A stretch of 64,000 nucleotides of DNA, from contig VAWW01000009.1 in assembly GCA_005884575.1 (NCBI GenBank), positions 1 to 64,000 of the forward strand, read 5' to 3'. Made by a program: the position numbers and the translations under genes. Positions 8,447 through 18,211 of the stretch are shown one piece after another (position 1 is the stretch's first letter; every line of letters begins with the position of its first letter). The stretch is from Actinomycetota bacterium. Its GTDB lineage: Bacteria > Actinomycetota > Thermoleophilia > Gaiellales > Gaiellaceae. The notes beneath the pieces are model-generated. The model made no database searches. It saw only the letters and a list, made by a program, of their open reading frames with translations, and was not told the DNA's origin.

Positions 8447-9375
8447 TGACGCTCCATCTGAGCGAGGAGGACGTCGGCGCGCTCTTCTCGCCGGCGGACG
8501 CAGTCGCGGCGATCGAGGCCTGCTTCGAGCGGATGGCGCACGGCACGGTCGAGAACCGCCCGCGCTACCGGCTCGGCCTCGAGGAGGGAACGCTCGCGGT
8601 GATTGCCGCCGCGGATCTCGAGCTCGGCTTCGCGGGATCGACGGCGTACGCGGCGTTCCGCAGCGGCGTCCGCTACGCGGTGCTGCTGTTCCGCGCCGAC
8701 CGGCCGGAGCTCGCTGCAGTGATCGACGCCGACACGCTCGGCCGGCTGCGCACCGGTGCGGCGAGCGGTGTGGCGGCGAAGTATCTCGCGCGCTCGGGAG
8801 CGACGACGCTCGGCATCATCGGCTGCGGACGGCAGGCGGACTCGCAGGTCGAGTGCATCCGCGCGGCCGTGCCGACGATCGCCCAGGTCGTCGCGTTCTG
8901 CCGCACGCCCGAGAGCCTGCACGAATTCTGCGCGCGCACCGGCGCCGAGGCCGGTGAGAGCCATCGCGACCCGGCCGCGCAGGAGATCGTCGTCACCGCG
9001 ACGACGTCGCCGGACCCGGTGCTTCGCGGCGAGTGGCTGAACCCGGGCGCGCTCGTCTGCGCGATTGGCGCGAACGACGGCAAGCGGCGCGAGCTCGACA
9101 ACGTCGTCCTCGAGCGCGCGACGTTCGTCTGCTGCGACTCGGTCGAGGACGCGAAGCTCGAGTCGGCCGATCTGATCGAGCCCGTGGAGGCCGGCGTGCT
9201 CGACTGGCTCGAGGTCTACGAACTGCAGGACGTCGTCGCCGGCGAGGTGCCGGGCCGGGAGTCCGACGACGACATCGTCGTCTTCAAGTCGAACGGCCTC
9301 GCCGCGTGGGACGTCGCCGCAGGCGCCGCCGTGCTCGAGCGGGCGCGCGCCGCCGGCCGCGGCACGGACCTCTAG
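8446..9375 (+). CDS. Ornithine cyclodeaminase / mu-crystallin family protein
   Basis: 309 residues starting at the ATG that overlaps the DUF421 stop. Rossmann motif TLGIIGCGRQADSQ at about residue 123 binds NAD(P). The N-terminal region LSEEDVGALFSPADAVAAIE, the RTGAASGVAAKYLAR segment and the C-terminal SNGLAAWDVAAG are family-typical. Members include ornithine cyclodeaminase, alanine dehydrogenases and ketimine reductases, so the substrate is not fixed by sequence. It is convergent with, and overlaps by 4 bp, the small gene on the other strand. Confidence 0.85.
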   Translation: MTLHLSEEDVGALFSPADAVAAIEACFERMAHGTVENRPRYRLGLEEGTLAVIAAADLELGFAGSTAYAAFRSGVRYAVLLFRADRPELAAVIDADTLGRLRTGAASGVAAKYLARSGATTLGIIGCGRQADSQVECIRAAVPTIAQVVAFCRTPESLHEFCARTGAEAGESHRDPAAQEIVVTATTSPDPVLRGEWLNPGALVCAIGANDGKRRELDNVVLERATFVCCDSVEDAKLESADLIEPVEAGVLDWLEVYELQDVVAGEVPGRESDDDIVVFKSNGLAAWDVAAGAAVLERARAAGRGTDL

Positions 9376-9635
9376 CGGGAGGACAGCGGCAGGCTGAGTC
9401 GAGCCGCCTCGACCGTGTCGTCGCCGACGGCCTGGATCAGCTCCGGCCGGTCGAGCAGGCGGCTCTGCTGCTGCGGCGTGAGGCGGTTCTGGACGTAGCG
9501 GTCGCGCATGATCTCGCCGAGCGGCCGCCCGCGCTGGTGCTCGCGGATCAGGTACGCGAGCACGCGCTCCTCCGCCGACGAGCGGGCGAACAGGAAGGAA
9601 AACGGGTTGCTGAGGAACCCCTTGAGGCGCGGCAC
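9372..9635 (-). CDS. Small conserved hypothetical protein
   Basis: 87 residues from GTG 9635, chosen because TACAAT sits 7 nt upstream; an alternative GTG at 9668 would overlap the divergent gene. The sequence is basic, with ARSSAEERVLAYLIREHQRG and LTPQQQSRLLDRPELIQAVG, largely helical, and has no recognised domain. Confidence 0.6.
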   Translation of the reverse strand: MPRLKGFLSNPFSFLFARSSAEERVLAYLIREHQRGRPLGEIMRDRYVQNRLTPQQQSRLLDRPELIQAVGDDTVEAARLSLPLSSR

Positions 9636-9642
9636 CGGGGCG

Positions 9643-9652
9643 ATTGTATCCT
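9643..9652. promoter_or_regulatory. Divergent promoter with two -10 boxes sharing TA
   Basis: In ATTGTATCCT the rightward -10 (TATCCT, 9647-9652) is 6 nt before GTG 9659, and the leftward -10 (TACAAT on the minus strand, 9643-9648) is 7 nt before GTG 9635. The two boxes share the bases TA at 9647-9648. Confidence 0.6.
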
Positions 9653-9658
9653 TGTCCG

Positions 9659-10000
9659 GTGCGGGCACGAGCCAGCGCAGGCCGCTTCGCCGAGCGGGAG
9701 TTGCAGGGATTCGACGACGCCGGCGCCTCGGAGCGCGTCGTCGTCTGGATCGAGCGGAAGTCGGGCGCCGTCTGGGCCGTGGGCCGCGCCGTCAACCCGC
9801 AGCACCGGCCGACAGACGAGCCGAGGAAGGACGACTACATCTTCGAGGGCTACGAGCTCGAGGACGCGCTGCAGGCGGCGAACGAGTGCCTCGAGGACGA
9901 TCTCGAGGTCTCGGAGCGGGACGGCCGGTCGCAGCGGATCAGGCCGTTTACACGCGAGGAACTGTTGAAGCCGCTCGAACGGTGGTTCTTCAACCGCTGA
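9659..10000 (+). CDS. Conserved hypothetical protein
   Basis: 113 residues from the leaderless GTG at 9659. Contains ERVVVWIERKSGAVWAVGRAV and DDYIFEGYELEDALQAANE, and ends LERWFFNR. It is an acidic soluble protein with no signal or membrane segment and no family recognised. The gene to its right is convergent. Confidence 0.65.
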   Translation: MRARASAGRFAERELQGFDDAGASERVVVWIERKSGAVWAVGRAVNPQHRPTDEPRKDDYIFEGYELEDALQAANECLEDDLEVSERDGRSQRIRPFTREELLKPLERWFFNR

Positions 10001-10025
10001 GAGCCGTCGCGCTGGCGGCCGTGAG

Positions 10026-10856
10026 CTACTGCACGAACTCGACGCGGACGGGCTCGTCGTACGCGCCGACCCGCTCCGCGCGGCTGAGCAGCTCCTGCAC
10101 GGCCTGCCGTCCCTCGTCGCCGTAGTCGCACGTCAGCTCGTTGACGTACATCGCGACGAAGCGGTCGGCGAGCTCCGCGTCGACGTCGTGGCCGAAGCGC
10201 ATCGCGTACTCCATCGCCTCGCGCCGGTGCTCCAGGCCCGCCTCGATCGACGCGCGCAGCACCTCCGAGAGCGAGGCGAGCGTGTCCGCGCCGAGATCGC
10301 GCCGCGCGACGTTGACGCCGAGCGGCAGCGGCAGACCCGTCTCGAGCAGCCACCACTCGCCGAGATCGACCGACTTCTTCAGCCCGCTCGCCTCGTACGT
10401 CAGCTGTCCCTCGTGGATCAGCAGCCCGGCCTCGGCGCGGCCCGACGTCACCTCGTCGACGATCTGGTCGAAGGGAAGCGGCCGGCAGTCGAACTCGCCG
10501 CCGAGATACATCTTCAGCACGAGGAACGCGGTCGTGTTGCGTCCGGGGATGACGATCTCGCGCTCGCGCAGCTCATCGCGCGTGAACGGCCGCGCCCCCA
10601 CGACGACCGGCCCGTAACCGGAGCCCATGCTCGCGCCGTGCGGCAGCAGCATGTAGCGGTCCTGCACGAGCGGGTACGTCGCGAGCGAGATCGCCGTCAC
10701 CTCGAGCCGTCCCTCGAGCGCCAACTCGTTGAGCGTCTGGATGTCTTCGATCGCCGGCTCGAACTCGAAGCCGCGCGTGTCGACGATCCCGGAGGCCAGG
10801 CCCCACCACATGAACGCGTCGTCCGGGTCGGCGCTATGTCCCAGATGGATCAACAA
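10026..10856 (-). CDS. MqnD-like periplasmic-binding-fold protein, futalosine menaquinone pathway family
   Basis: 276 residues without signal peptide. The start HLGHSADPDDAFMWWGLASG corresponds to the S-x-x-P-D-D-x-F-x-F/W segment of 1,4-dihydroxy-6-naphthoate synthase (MqnD). HGASMGSGYGPVVV, FLVLKMYLGG and AGLLIHEGQLTYE follow in the family order. MqnD converts cyclic dehypoxanthinyl futalosine to 1,4-dihydroxy-6-naphthoate. No other mqn gene is in the window, so a sister role within the MqnA/MqnD fold remains possible. Confidence 0.75.
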   Translation of the reverse strand: MLIHLGHSADPDDAFMWWGLASGIVDTRGFEFEPAIEDIQTLNELALEGRLEVTAISLATYPLVQDRYMLLPHGASMGSGYGPVVVGARPFTRDELREREIVIPGRNTTAFLVLKMYLGGEFDCRPLPFDQIVDEVTSGRAEAGLLIHEGQLTYEASGLKKSVDLGEWWLLETGLPLPLGVNVARRDLGADTLASLSEVLRASIEAGLEHRREAMEYAMRFGHDVDAELADRFVAMYVNELTCDYGDEGRQAVQELLSRAERVGAYDEPVRVEFVQ

Positions 10857-10875
10857 GCGGCGCAGGGTACAGCCC

Positions 10876-10881
10876 TATGCT
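10876..10881 (+). promoter_or_regulatory. -10 box, leaderless start of the DtxR-family gene
   Basis: TATGCT, 6-nt spacer, then GTG 10888. It sits immediately outside the divergent MqnD-like start. Confidence 0.55.
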
Positions 10882-10887
10882 GTTCCC

Positions 10888-11325
10888 GTGGCGAAGGAAC
10901 CTCTCAGCGAGGCGATCCAGCATTACCTACGGGCGATCTACAACCTCGGACAGGAGCAGGACCGCGTTTCGGTGACTGCACTCGCGAAGGCGCAGAGCGT
11001 GTCGCCCGCATCCGCCAGCGCGATGGTCAAGAAGCTGGCCGCGCTCGACCTGGCGGAGCATGCGCCGTACAGGGGCATCTCGCTCACCCCCGCCGGCGAG
11101 CAGGTCGCGCTCGAGGTGATCCGGCACCACCGGCTGCTCGAGCTCTACCTCGCGGAGACGCTCGGCCTCGACGTCGAGGCCGTCCACGAGGAGGCGGACC
11201 GGCTCGAGCACGCGATCTCGGAGGAGCTCGAGGAGCGGATCGACCGGGCACTCGGATACCCCACGCACGATCCCCACGGGGATCCGAACCCCGACAAGAA
11301 CCTCGAGTGGCCGGCTACGTCCTAA
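10888..11325 (+). CDS. DtxR/MntR-family metal-dependent transcriptional regulator
   Basis: 145 residues. An N-terminal winged helix (SEAIQHYLRAIYNL, then VSVTALAKAQSVSPASASAMVKKL as the recognition helix region, then the LTPAGEQVALEVIRHHRLLELYL dimerisation/metal helix) is typical of DtxR/IdeR/MntR. The conserved E-x-x-H-x-x-S/A region HEEADRLEHAISEELEERID supplies metal ligands. The C-terminal SH3-like domain is absent, so it is closer to MntR in size. Likely senses Mn(II) or Fe(II); the target genes are not evident nearby. Confidence 0.88.
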   Translation: MAKEPLSEAIQHYLRAIYNLGQEQDRVSVTALAKAQSVSPASASAMVKKLAALDLAEHAPYRGISLTPAGEQVALEVIRHHRLLELYLAETLGLDVEAVHEEADRLEHAISEELEERIDRALGYPTHDPHGDPNPDKNLEWPATS

Positions 11326-11597
11326 TCGGTCGGGGGGCGCAGGTAGATCACGCCCTCGTGCTTGACGGGCACGAACGGCGAGCCGATCTTCATCACCACG
11401 TCCTCGACGTAGTGGTAGAGCTCGTCGGCATGGCCCGTCGCGTCGTCGGCGTAGGGCACGTCGATGCCGACCTCCCCGCGAGGGCGCGGATCGAGGCCGT
11501 GCTCGACGAGCTCCTCCATCAGCCGATCGCGGTCCGGAATCCGTGCCGCCTCGACCTGGACCTTGCTCGCCATCGCCGCCGCCTCCTCCGTGGACAT
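11322..11597 (-). CDS. Small conserved hypothetical protein
   Basis: 91 residues from ATG 11597 (an upstream in-frame start at 11633 lies beyond the promoter box). Contains ARIPDRDRLMEELVEHGL, ADELYHYVEDVVMKIGSP and VIYLRPPTD. Soluble, mixed alpha/beta, no family recognised. It is convergent with the DtxR-family gene and overlaps it by 4 bp. Confidence 0.6.
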   Translation of the reverse strand: MSTEEAAAMASKVQVEAARIPDRDRLMEELVEHGLDPRPRGEVGIDVPYADDATGHADELYHYVEDVVMKIGSPFVPVKHEGVIYLRPPTD

Positions 11598-12346
11598 CGG
11601 ATCCGAGAATACCCGATTCGGCCCCGGAAGCAAACGTTCCTGCGGGTCTTGGATCCAATCGGCCGTCGCCTCGAGCCGTAGCGCAGCACGCCCACCCCAG
11701 AGTCCGCGGCGGCATCGCCGCCCGCGTCGCCAGCCTGCTGTTCGGGCTCGCGATCTTCGGGCTCGCGATTGTGCTGATCCTCGAGTCGAAGCTCGGGCTC
11801 TCCCCCTGGGACGTCCTCAACCAGGGGATCGCGAAGCACTCGCCGCTCTCGTTCGGCGTGGCGAACATCGCCGTCGGGCTGACCGTACTGCTGCTCGCGT
11901 GGTCGCTCGGCGGGCCGCCGGGGTGGGGGACGCTTGCGAACGCGGTGCTCGTCGGTGCGACCATCCAGGGCCTCCTCTCGATCTCTGCGATCACCGACCT
12001 CGCGGACCAGCCGGTCGGCGTGCGGATCGCGCTGCTCGTCGCCGGAGTCGCGTTGATCGGGCCGGCGAGCGCGTTCTACATCGGCGCCGATCTCGGCGCG
12101 GGGCCACGCGACACGCTGATGCTCGTCGGCGCCCGGCGGACGCGGAAGCGCGTCGGTCTCGTGCGAGCGGCCCTCGAGCTCTGCGCGCTCGCGGTGGGGA
12201 TCGTGCTCGGCGGGACGTTCGGCGTCGGCACGATCGTGTTCGCACTCGGCGTCGGCCCGATCATCGAAGCCGCCTTCTGGCTGCTCGCGCGCTCGCCGCT
12301 TGCCGCCGCGGTTCCCGCGTCTGCGCCGGTTATCGTCGGCGAATGA
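11543..12346 (+). CDS. YczE/YyaS-type integral membrane protein, start uncertain
   Basis: Five or so transmembrane helices. LGLSPWDVLNQGI, the GTLANAVLVG loop and GADLGAGPRDTLMLVGARR are characteristic of the YczE family (related to YitT; Bacillus YczE influences surfactin production). Homology seems to begin near RGGIAARVASLLFG (about 11709). No ATG, GTG or TTG lies in frame between the GTG at 11543, which would give an implausible Pro-rich antisense extension over the neighbouring gene, and well into the first helix. A rare start codon or a sequence error is likely. It overlaps the next gene as ATGA. Confidence 0.7.
   Translation: MPPRPGPCSPSPPPPPWTSDPRIPDSAPEANVPAGLGSNRPSPRAVAQHAHPRVRGGIAARVASLLFGLAIFGLAIVLILESKLGLSPWDVLNQGIAKHSPLSFGVANIAVGLTVLLLAWSLGGPPGWGTLANAVLVGATIQGLLSISAITDLADQPVGVRIALLVAGVALIGPASAFYIGADLGAGPRDTLMLVGARRTRKRVGLVRAALELCALAVGIVLGGTFGVGTIVFALGVGPIIEAAFWLLARSPLAAAVPASAPVIVGE
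11606..11611 (-). promoter_or_regulatory. -10 box, leaderless start of gene ending at 11597
   Basis: TATTCT on the minus strand, 8 nt before the ATG at 11597, with no Shine-Dalgarno sequence. Confidence 0.5.
12331..12336 (+). promoter_or_regulatory. -10 box, leaderless start of gene at 12343
   Basis: TATCGT, 6-nt spacer, then ATG. It lies within the 3' end of the upstream membrane-protein gene. Confidence 0.45.
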
Positions 12347-12804
12347 AGATCGGCCGTCCGAAGTTCCATTCCGGCTACGGAATCGCACAGGGCGGGGACG
12401 GTCTGCTGCCCTGGGAGTGGGTGGAGGAGCGCCTCGCGTCGGCACGCAACTACTGGCTCGTGACGAGCTCGGGCGACGGCCCGCCGCAGGCGGCGCCGAT
12501 CTGGGGCCTGTGGGTCGACGGCGCGTTCGTCTTCGGCACGAATCCGCACTCGGCGAAGGGGCGGAACCTCGCGCGCGACCCGCGCGTCGTCGTGCATCTC
12601 GAGAGCGGCGACGAGGTCGTGATGCTGCACGGACGCGTCGAGCCGCTCGCCGAGGATTTGTTCGCCCGCGTGGGCGAGGAGTACGAGCAGAAGTACGCGA
12701 CGAACGTCGTTCCGACCGACGGCTGGCACTCCCTGCGCCCGAGCTACGCGCACGCGTGGACGGAAACCGGCTTCCCGGGCGACGCTACGCGCTTCGACCT
12801 CTGA
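12343..12804 (+). CDS. Pyridoxamine-5'-phosphate-oxidase-fold (PPOX) flavin/F420-type protein
   Basis: 153 residues. RNYWLVTSSGDGPPQAAPIWGLWVDGAFVFGT, then a partner strand with SAKGRNLARDPRVVVHLE, is the split-barrel flavin-binding pattern of PPOX-class proteins common in actinobacteria, many of which use FMN or F420. Substrate unknown. It is single-domain and cytosolic. The stop of the YczE-like gene overlaps the start codon. Confidence 0.8.
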   Translation: MKIGRPKFHSGYGIAQGGDGLLPWEWVEERLASARNYWLVTSSGDGPPQAAPIWGLWVDGAFVFGTNPHSAKGRNLARDPRVVVHLESGDEVVMLHGRVEPLAEDLFARVGEEYEQKYATNVVPTDGWHSLRPSYAHAWTETGFPGDATRFDL

Positions 12805-12813
12805 CCCGCCGGT

Positions 12814-12819
12814 TACGAT
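12814..12819 (+). promoter_or_regulatory. -10 box, leaderless start of phosphoribosyltransferase gene
   Basis: TACGAT, 6-nt spacer, then GTG 12826, with no Shine-Dalgarno sequence. Confidence 0.5.
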
Positions 12820-12825
12820 CGCGGG

Positions 12826-13305
12826 GTGGCTGACGAACGCGAGGTCATGACGTGGGGTGAGCTCGGGTCCGGCGCGCGCTACCTCGCCGAGGCGATCCAC
12901 GCTGACGGCTGGCGCCCCGACCTGATGCTCGGAATCGCCCGGGGCGGCCTGCTCGTTGCGGGCGCGCTGTCCTACGCGCTCGACGTCAAGAACACGTACA
13001 CGATGAACGTCGAGTTCTACACCGGCATCGACGAGCGGCTCGACGTGCCGATGATCCTGCCGCCCGTCCCCGATCTCGTCGACCTCGGCGAGGCCCGGAT
13101 GCTGATCGTCGACGACGTCGCCGATACGGGCTCGACGCTCGCCCTCGTGAAGGACTTCTGCGTGGGCAAGGTGGCCGAGACTCGGGCGGCGGTGCTCTAT
13201 CAAAAACCCCGCTCGAGCGTCTCCTGTGAGTACGTATGGAGGCACACGGATCTCTGGATCGACTTCCCGTGGAGCGTCCGGGAGCCGGTCGGCGCGACCC
13301 TGTAG
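12826..13305 (+). CDS. Phosphoribosyltransferase family protein (purine-salvage type)
   Basis: 159 residues. The PRPP-binding signature LIVDDVADTGSTL is at about residues 87-99, preceded by LMLGIARGGLLVAGALSYAL, the usual beta-alpha before the hood. The fold is the xanthine/hypoxanthine phosphoribosyltransferase (Gpt-like) group; base specificity is not readable. It lies 63 bp before the BMP transporter and near the purine catabolic genes, which supports a purine substrate. Confidence 0.82.
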   Translation: MADEREVMTWGELGSGARYLAEAIHADGWRPDLMLGIARGGLLVAGALSYALDVKNTYTMNVEFYTGIDERLDVPMILPPVPDLVDLGEARMLIVDDVADTGSTLALVKDFCVGKVAETRAAVLYQKPRSSVSCEYVWRHTDLWIDFPWSVREPVGATL

Positions 13306-13325
13306 AACCCGGCCGCGCGCTGTCC

Positions 13326-13331
13326 TATAGT
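13326..13331 (+). promoter_or_regulatory. -10 box of the BMP-type ABC transporter operon
   Basis: TATAGT lies 37 nt before the ATG at 13369. Unlike most genes here this mRNA has a leader with a clear Shine-Dalgarno sequence (GGAGAGGAG) about 5 nt before the ATG. Confidence 0.55.
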
Positions 13332-13368
13332 CGGGCCTCATCCCGGTGAGCCCCCTGGAGAGGAGATC

Positions 13369-14481
13369 ATGACCAAGAGGAAGCTTGCGCTCGCCGCGCC
13401 GCTCCTGACGCTGGCCGCGGTCGCCGTGGCCTTCGGAATCGGCGCTGGGAGCGGTTTGGCGCGGAGCGCCGGACACCGCGCGGTCTTCAAGGCCGCGTGG
13501 ATCTACGTCGGCCCCCACAACGACGGGGGCTGGTCCCAGGCCCACGACGAGGGGCGCCTGATGGTGCAGAAGGCGCTCGGCAGCAAGGTCCAGACAACGT
13601 TCAAGGAGAACGTTCCCGAGGGTCCGCAGGTGGCCCAGGTGATCGAGAGCCTCATCCGCGACGGGAACAAGATCATCTTCGCGACATCGTTCGGCTTCCA
13701 GTCGGCGATGGCCGCGGCGGCGAAGAAGCATCCGGACGTCAAGTTCGAGATGGCCACGGGGACGATCCAGCTGCCGAACATGGCGGAGTACTTCGGCGCC
13801 GGCGAACAGGCGATCTATCTCGCCGGGATGGCCGCGGGCGCAGCGTCGACGAGCGGCAACATCGGCTACGTCGTCCCGTTCGCGATCCCCGAGGTGATCC
13901 GGCACACCAACGCGTTCGCGCTCGGTGCGCAGGCGGCGCACCCAGGCGCGAAGGTGAAGCTCGTGTGGATGAACGCCTGGTTCGACCCGGCGAAGGAGAA
14001 GAAGGCAGCCGAGAGCCTCCACACCGCGGGGTCCGACGTGCTCGGGCAGAACGTCGACAGCCCGGCTACCGGCCAGTACGCGGAGTCGGTCGGCGTGCCC
14101 TGGGTCGGCTACGACTCGAACGGGAAGAAGTTCGCGCCGAAGCAATGGCTGACAGCGGCGATCTACAACTGGGGCCCGTACTACCTCAAGCGCACGAAGG
14201 CCGCGATGGACGGGACCTGGAAGACCGGCTTCTACTACGGCACGCTGAAGGACGGGTTCATGCAACTCGCGCCGTACGGTCCGAAGGTCAGCGCGAAGAC
14301 GAAGTCGATGATCGCGGCGAAGAAGGCGGCGATGATCAGCGGCAAGTTCGATCCGTTCCAGGGTCCGCTCTACGACCAGTCCGGGAAGCTGAAGGTGCCG
14401 AAGGGGAAGCGGCTGACGATCAAGGATCTCTACGCGATGAACTGGCTCGTCAAGGGAGTCGTCGGCAGCCCGAAGGGCTAG
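13369..14481 (+). CDS. BMP-family ABC transporter substrate-binding protein
   Basis: 370 residues with a Sec signal peptide (KLALAAPLLTLAAVAVAFGIG). The mature part begins with FKAAWIYVGPHNDGGWSQAH and shows ENVPEGPQVAQVIESLI, FATSFGFQSAMAAAAKKHPD and the EYFGAGEQAIYLAGMAAGA segment typical of the BMP (Med/PnrA) fold that binds purine nucleosides or related purines. First gene of a four-gene importer operon. The adjacent purine catabolic genes make a nucleoside or nucleobase ligand likely. No lipobox Cys is visible, so the anchor could be the uncleaved signal. Confidence 0.92.
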   Translation: MTKRKLALAAPLLTLAAVAVAFGIGAGSGLARSAGHRAVFKAAWIYVGPHNDGGWSQAHDEGRLMVQKALGSKVQTTFKENVPEGPQVAQVIESLIRDGNKIIFATSFGFQSAMAAAAKKHPDVKFEMATGTIQLPNMAEYFGAGEQAIYLAGMAAGAASTSGNIGYVVPFAIPEVIRHTNAFALGAQAAHPGAKVKLVWMNAWFDPAKEKKAAESLHTAGSDVLGQNVDSPATGQYAESVGVPWVGYDSNGKKFAPKQWLTAAIYNWGPYYLKRTKAAMDGTWKTGFYYGTLKDGFMQLAPYGPKVSAKTKSMIAAKKAAMISGKFDPFQGPLYDQSGKLKVPKGKRLTIKDLYAMNWLVKGVVGSPKG

Positions 14482-14484
14482 CGC

Positions 14485-16061
<1,577 letters not shown>

Positions 16062-16065
<4 letters not shown>

Positions 16066-17174
16066 TCCGGATCGAGCGGCGGCTCGAGCAGCCGGGCTGG
16101 CTCAACGTCGCCGTTCCGGTCGGGTCGCTCGTTCTTGCGTTCGGGCTCTCCGCGCTCGTGCTCGTCGCCACCGGACACGACCCGCTGCAGACGTTCCGCC
16201 GGCTGATCCACGCCGCGTTCGGCGGGCAGGCGCAGCTGACCGAGACCGTGGTGTCCGCGACGCCGCTCGCGTTCACCGGTCTCTGCGCCGCAGTCGCGTT
16301 CCGGATGCAGCTGTTCAACATCGGCGGCGAGGGGCAGCTCTACATGGGCGCGATCGCCGCCGCCGCGGCCGCGCTGCTCCTACACAGCCTGCCGATGGCG
16401 ATCGTGATCGCGGCGATGGTGCTCGCCGGCGCCGCGGGCGGGGGGCTCTACGCGCTCGTCCCAGGCTTCCTGCGGGCATTCCTGAAGACGAACGAGATCA
16501 TCACGTCGCTGATGCTCAACTACGCCGCGGCCCTGATCCTCAACTACCTGATCTTCGACAGCCAGTCGTACTGGCGCGACACGACGACGGCCGAGGCGAA
16601 GGTCTTCCCGCAGGGCAAGATGCTGCCCGACTCCGCGGCGTGGCCGTCGTGGACGCTGCACGGGCTCGGGCTGCCGCTCGGCTTCCTGCTCGCGATCGGC
16701 CTCGCCGCGACCCTGTGGTTCCTCTTCTCGCGCACGCGCTTCGGCTTCGAGGTGAAGGTGATCGGCGACTCGCCGCGTGCCGCGACGTACGCAGGGATGC
16801 GGACGCGCCGGAAGATCCTGGCGGTGATGGCGCTCTCCGGCGCCGTCGCCGGCGTCGGCGGCGCGAGCCAGGACGGCGACTTCCGCCACCTGCTCGACCC
16901 CCGCGGGCTGCAGCAGGCCGGTTACGGCTACGCGGGGATCGTGATCGCGGCCCTGGCCCGGTACAACCCGTTCGCCGTCGTGCTCATCGCGTTCCTGCTC
17001 GGCGGCGTGCAGAACGCGGGCTTCACGCTGCAGGGCGCCGACTTCCCGTCAGGCCTCGTCGGCGTCATGCAGGGGCTGATCCTCTTCTCCGCGCTCGGCT
17101 GCGAGCTCCTCGTGCGCTACCGGATCCGCCTCGCGTCGCGGGCGCGGCGGCCGGTGCCGGAGGCGGCGACGTGA
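16062..17174 (+). CDS. ABC transporter permease, YufP-type (purine/nucleoside importer)
   Basis: 370 residues with about nine hydrophobic segments. FNIGGEGQLYMGAIAAA, FLKTNEIITSLMLNY and VIGDSPRAATYAGM are the conserved cytoplasmic and coupling motifs of the BPD_transp_2 family. The TTG start overlaps the ATPase stop (TTGA), which indicates translational coupling. First of two different permease subunits. Confidence 0.92.
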
Positions 17175-18115
17175 ACAACTCGATCCTCGTCGTCGTGCTC
17201 GCCTCGGCCGTGCTCTACGGGACGCCGCTGCTCTTCGCCGCGCTCGGCGAGCTGCTCGCGGAGCGCTCCGGCGTCCTGAACCTCGGCGTCGAGGGGATGA
17301 TGCTCGTCGGCGCCGTGATGGGCTTCTGGGCGGTGCAGCGAACGAGCTCGCTTGCGCTCGCGCTGGTCGTCGCCGCGATTGCAGGCGGTGCGATGGCGCT
17401 GATCCACGCGTTCCTGGTCGTCACGTTGCGCGCGAACCAGATCGTGTCGGGCCTGGCGTTGACGATCTTCGCCGGCGCGGCGGGCCTCTCGTCGTACCTC
17501 GGCAACGACCTCAACCTCGCCGACCAGCCGGCCAAGCGGATCTTCCACTCCGTGTTGCCGAAGTCGCTGCGCGACCTGCCCGTGATCGGCCCGATCCTCT
17601 TCAACCAGTCGCTGCTCGTCTACGGGTCGTGGGTCGTGGTGATCGTCGTCGTGCTCTACCTCCGGCGGACGCGCCCCGGACTGAACGTCCGTGCCGTCGG
17701 CGAGTCGCCCGCGGCCGCGGACGCGATGGGGATCAACGTCACGGTCTACCGTTACGTCCACACGGTCGTCGGCGGCGCGCTCGCCGGCATCGGCGGCGCC
17801 TGCTTCAGCCTCTCGATTACGCCGCAATGGGTCGACGGGCTGACGTCGGGTGCGGGCTGGATCGCGATCGCGCTCGTCATCTTCGCGTTCTGGCGCCCGG
17901 GTTTGGTGCTCATCGGCGCCTACTTCTTCGGCGCGTTCTCGGCGTTGCCGTACACGCTGCAGGCGCACGGCGTCACGATCGCGCCCGAGCTCCTGCAGTC
18001 GCTGCCGTACGTGATGACGGTGCTCGCGCTCGTGCTCGTCTCGTCGGCGGGCGCGAAGCGGCGGCTCGGCGCGCCGGCCGCGCTCGGCCTGCCCTACGTC
18101 CGCGAAGAACGCTGA
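17171..18115 (+). CDS. ABC transporter permease, YufQ-type (purine/nucleoside importer)
   Basis: 314 residues from GTG 17171, overlapping the previous stop (GTGA). LAERSGVLNLGVEGMMLVGA near the N-terminus and VRAVGESPAAADAMGINV in the middle are family hallmarks. Last gene of the importer operon, with a perfect hairpin 15 bp after the stop. Confidence 0.92.
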   Translation: MNNSILVVVLASAVLYGTPLLFAALGELLAERSGVLNLGVEGMMLVGAVMGFWAVQRTSSLALALVVAAIAGGAMALIHAFLVVTLRANQIVSGLALTIFAGAAGLSSYLGNDLNLADQPAKRIFHSVLPKSLRDLPVIGPILFNQSLLVYGSWVVVIVVVLYLRRTRPGLNVRAVGESPAAADAMGINVTVYRYVHTVVGGALAGIGGACFSLSITPQWVDGLTSGAGWIAIALVIFAFWRPGLVLIGAYFFGAFSALPYTLQAHGVTIAPELLQSLPYVMTVLALVLVSSAGAKRRLGAPAALGLPYVREER

Positions 18116-18130
18116 CGTCTCATCAGCCAC

Positions 18131-18151
18131 GTCCGGTGCATGGCACCGGAC
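18131..18151 (+). terminator. Terminator of the ABC importer operon (possibly bidirectional)
   Basis: A perfect 9-bp stem GTCCGGTGC/GCACCGGAC with a 3-nt loop, 15 bp after the permease stop. It lies between convergent operons, so it may also serve the leftward purine operon ending at 18212. Confidence 0.7.
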
Positions 18152-18211
18152 AGGACTGGGTTGGCCATGACACGTGTGGCGAAACCGGCGTGATTGAGGA
18201 CAAAGACGTGC

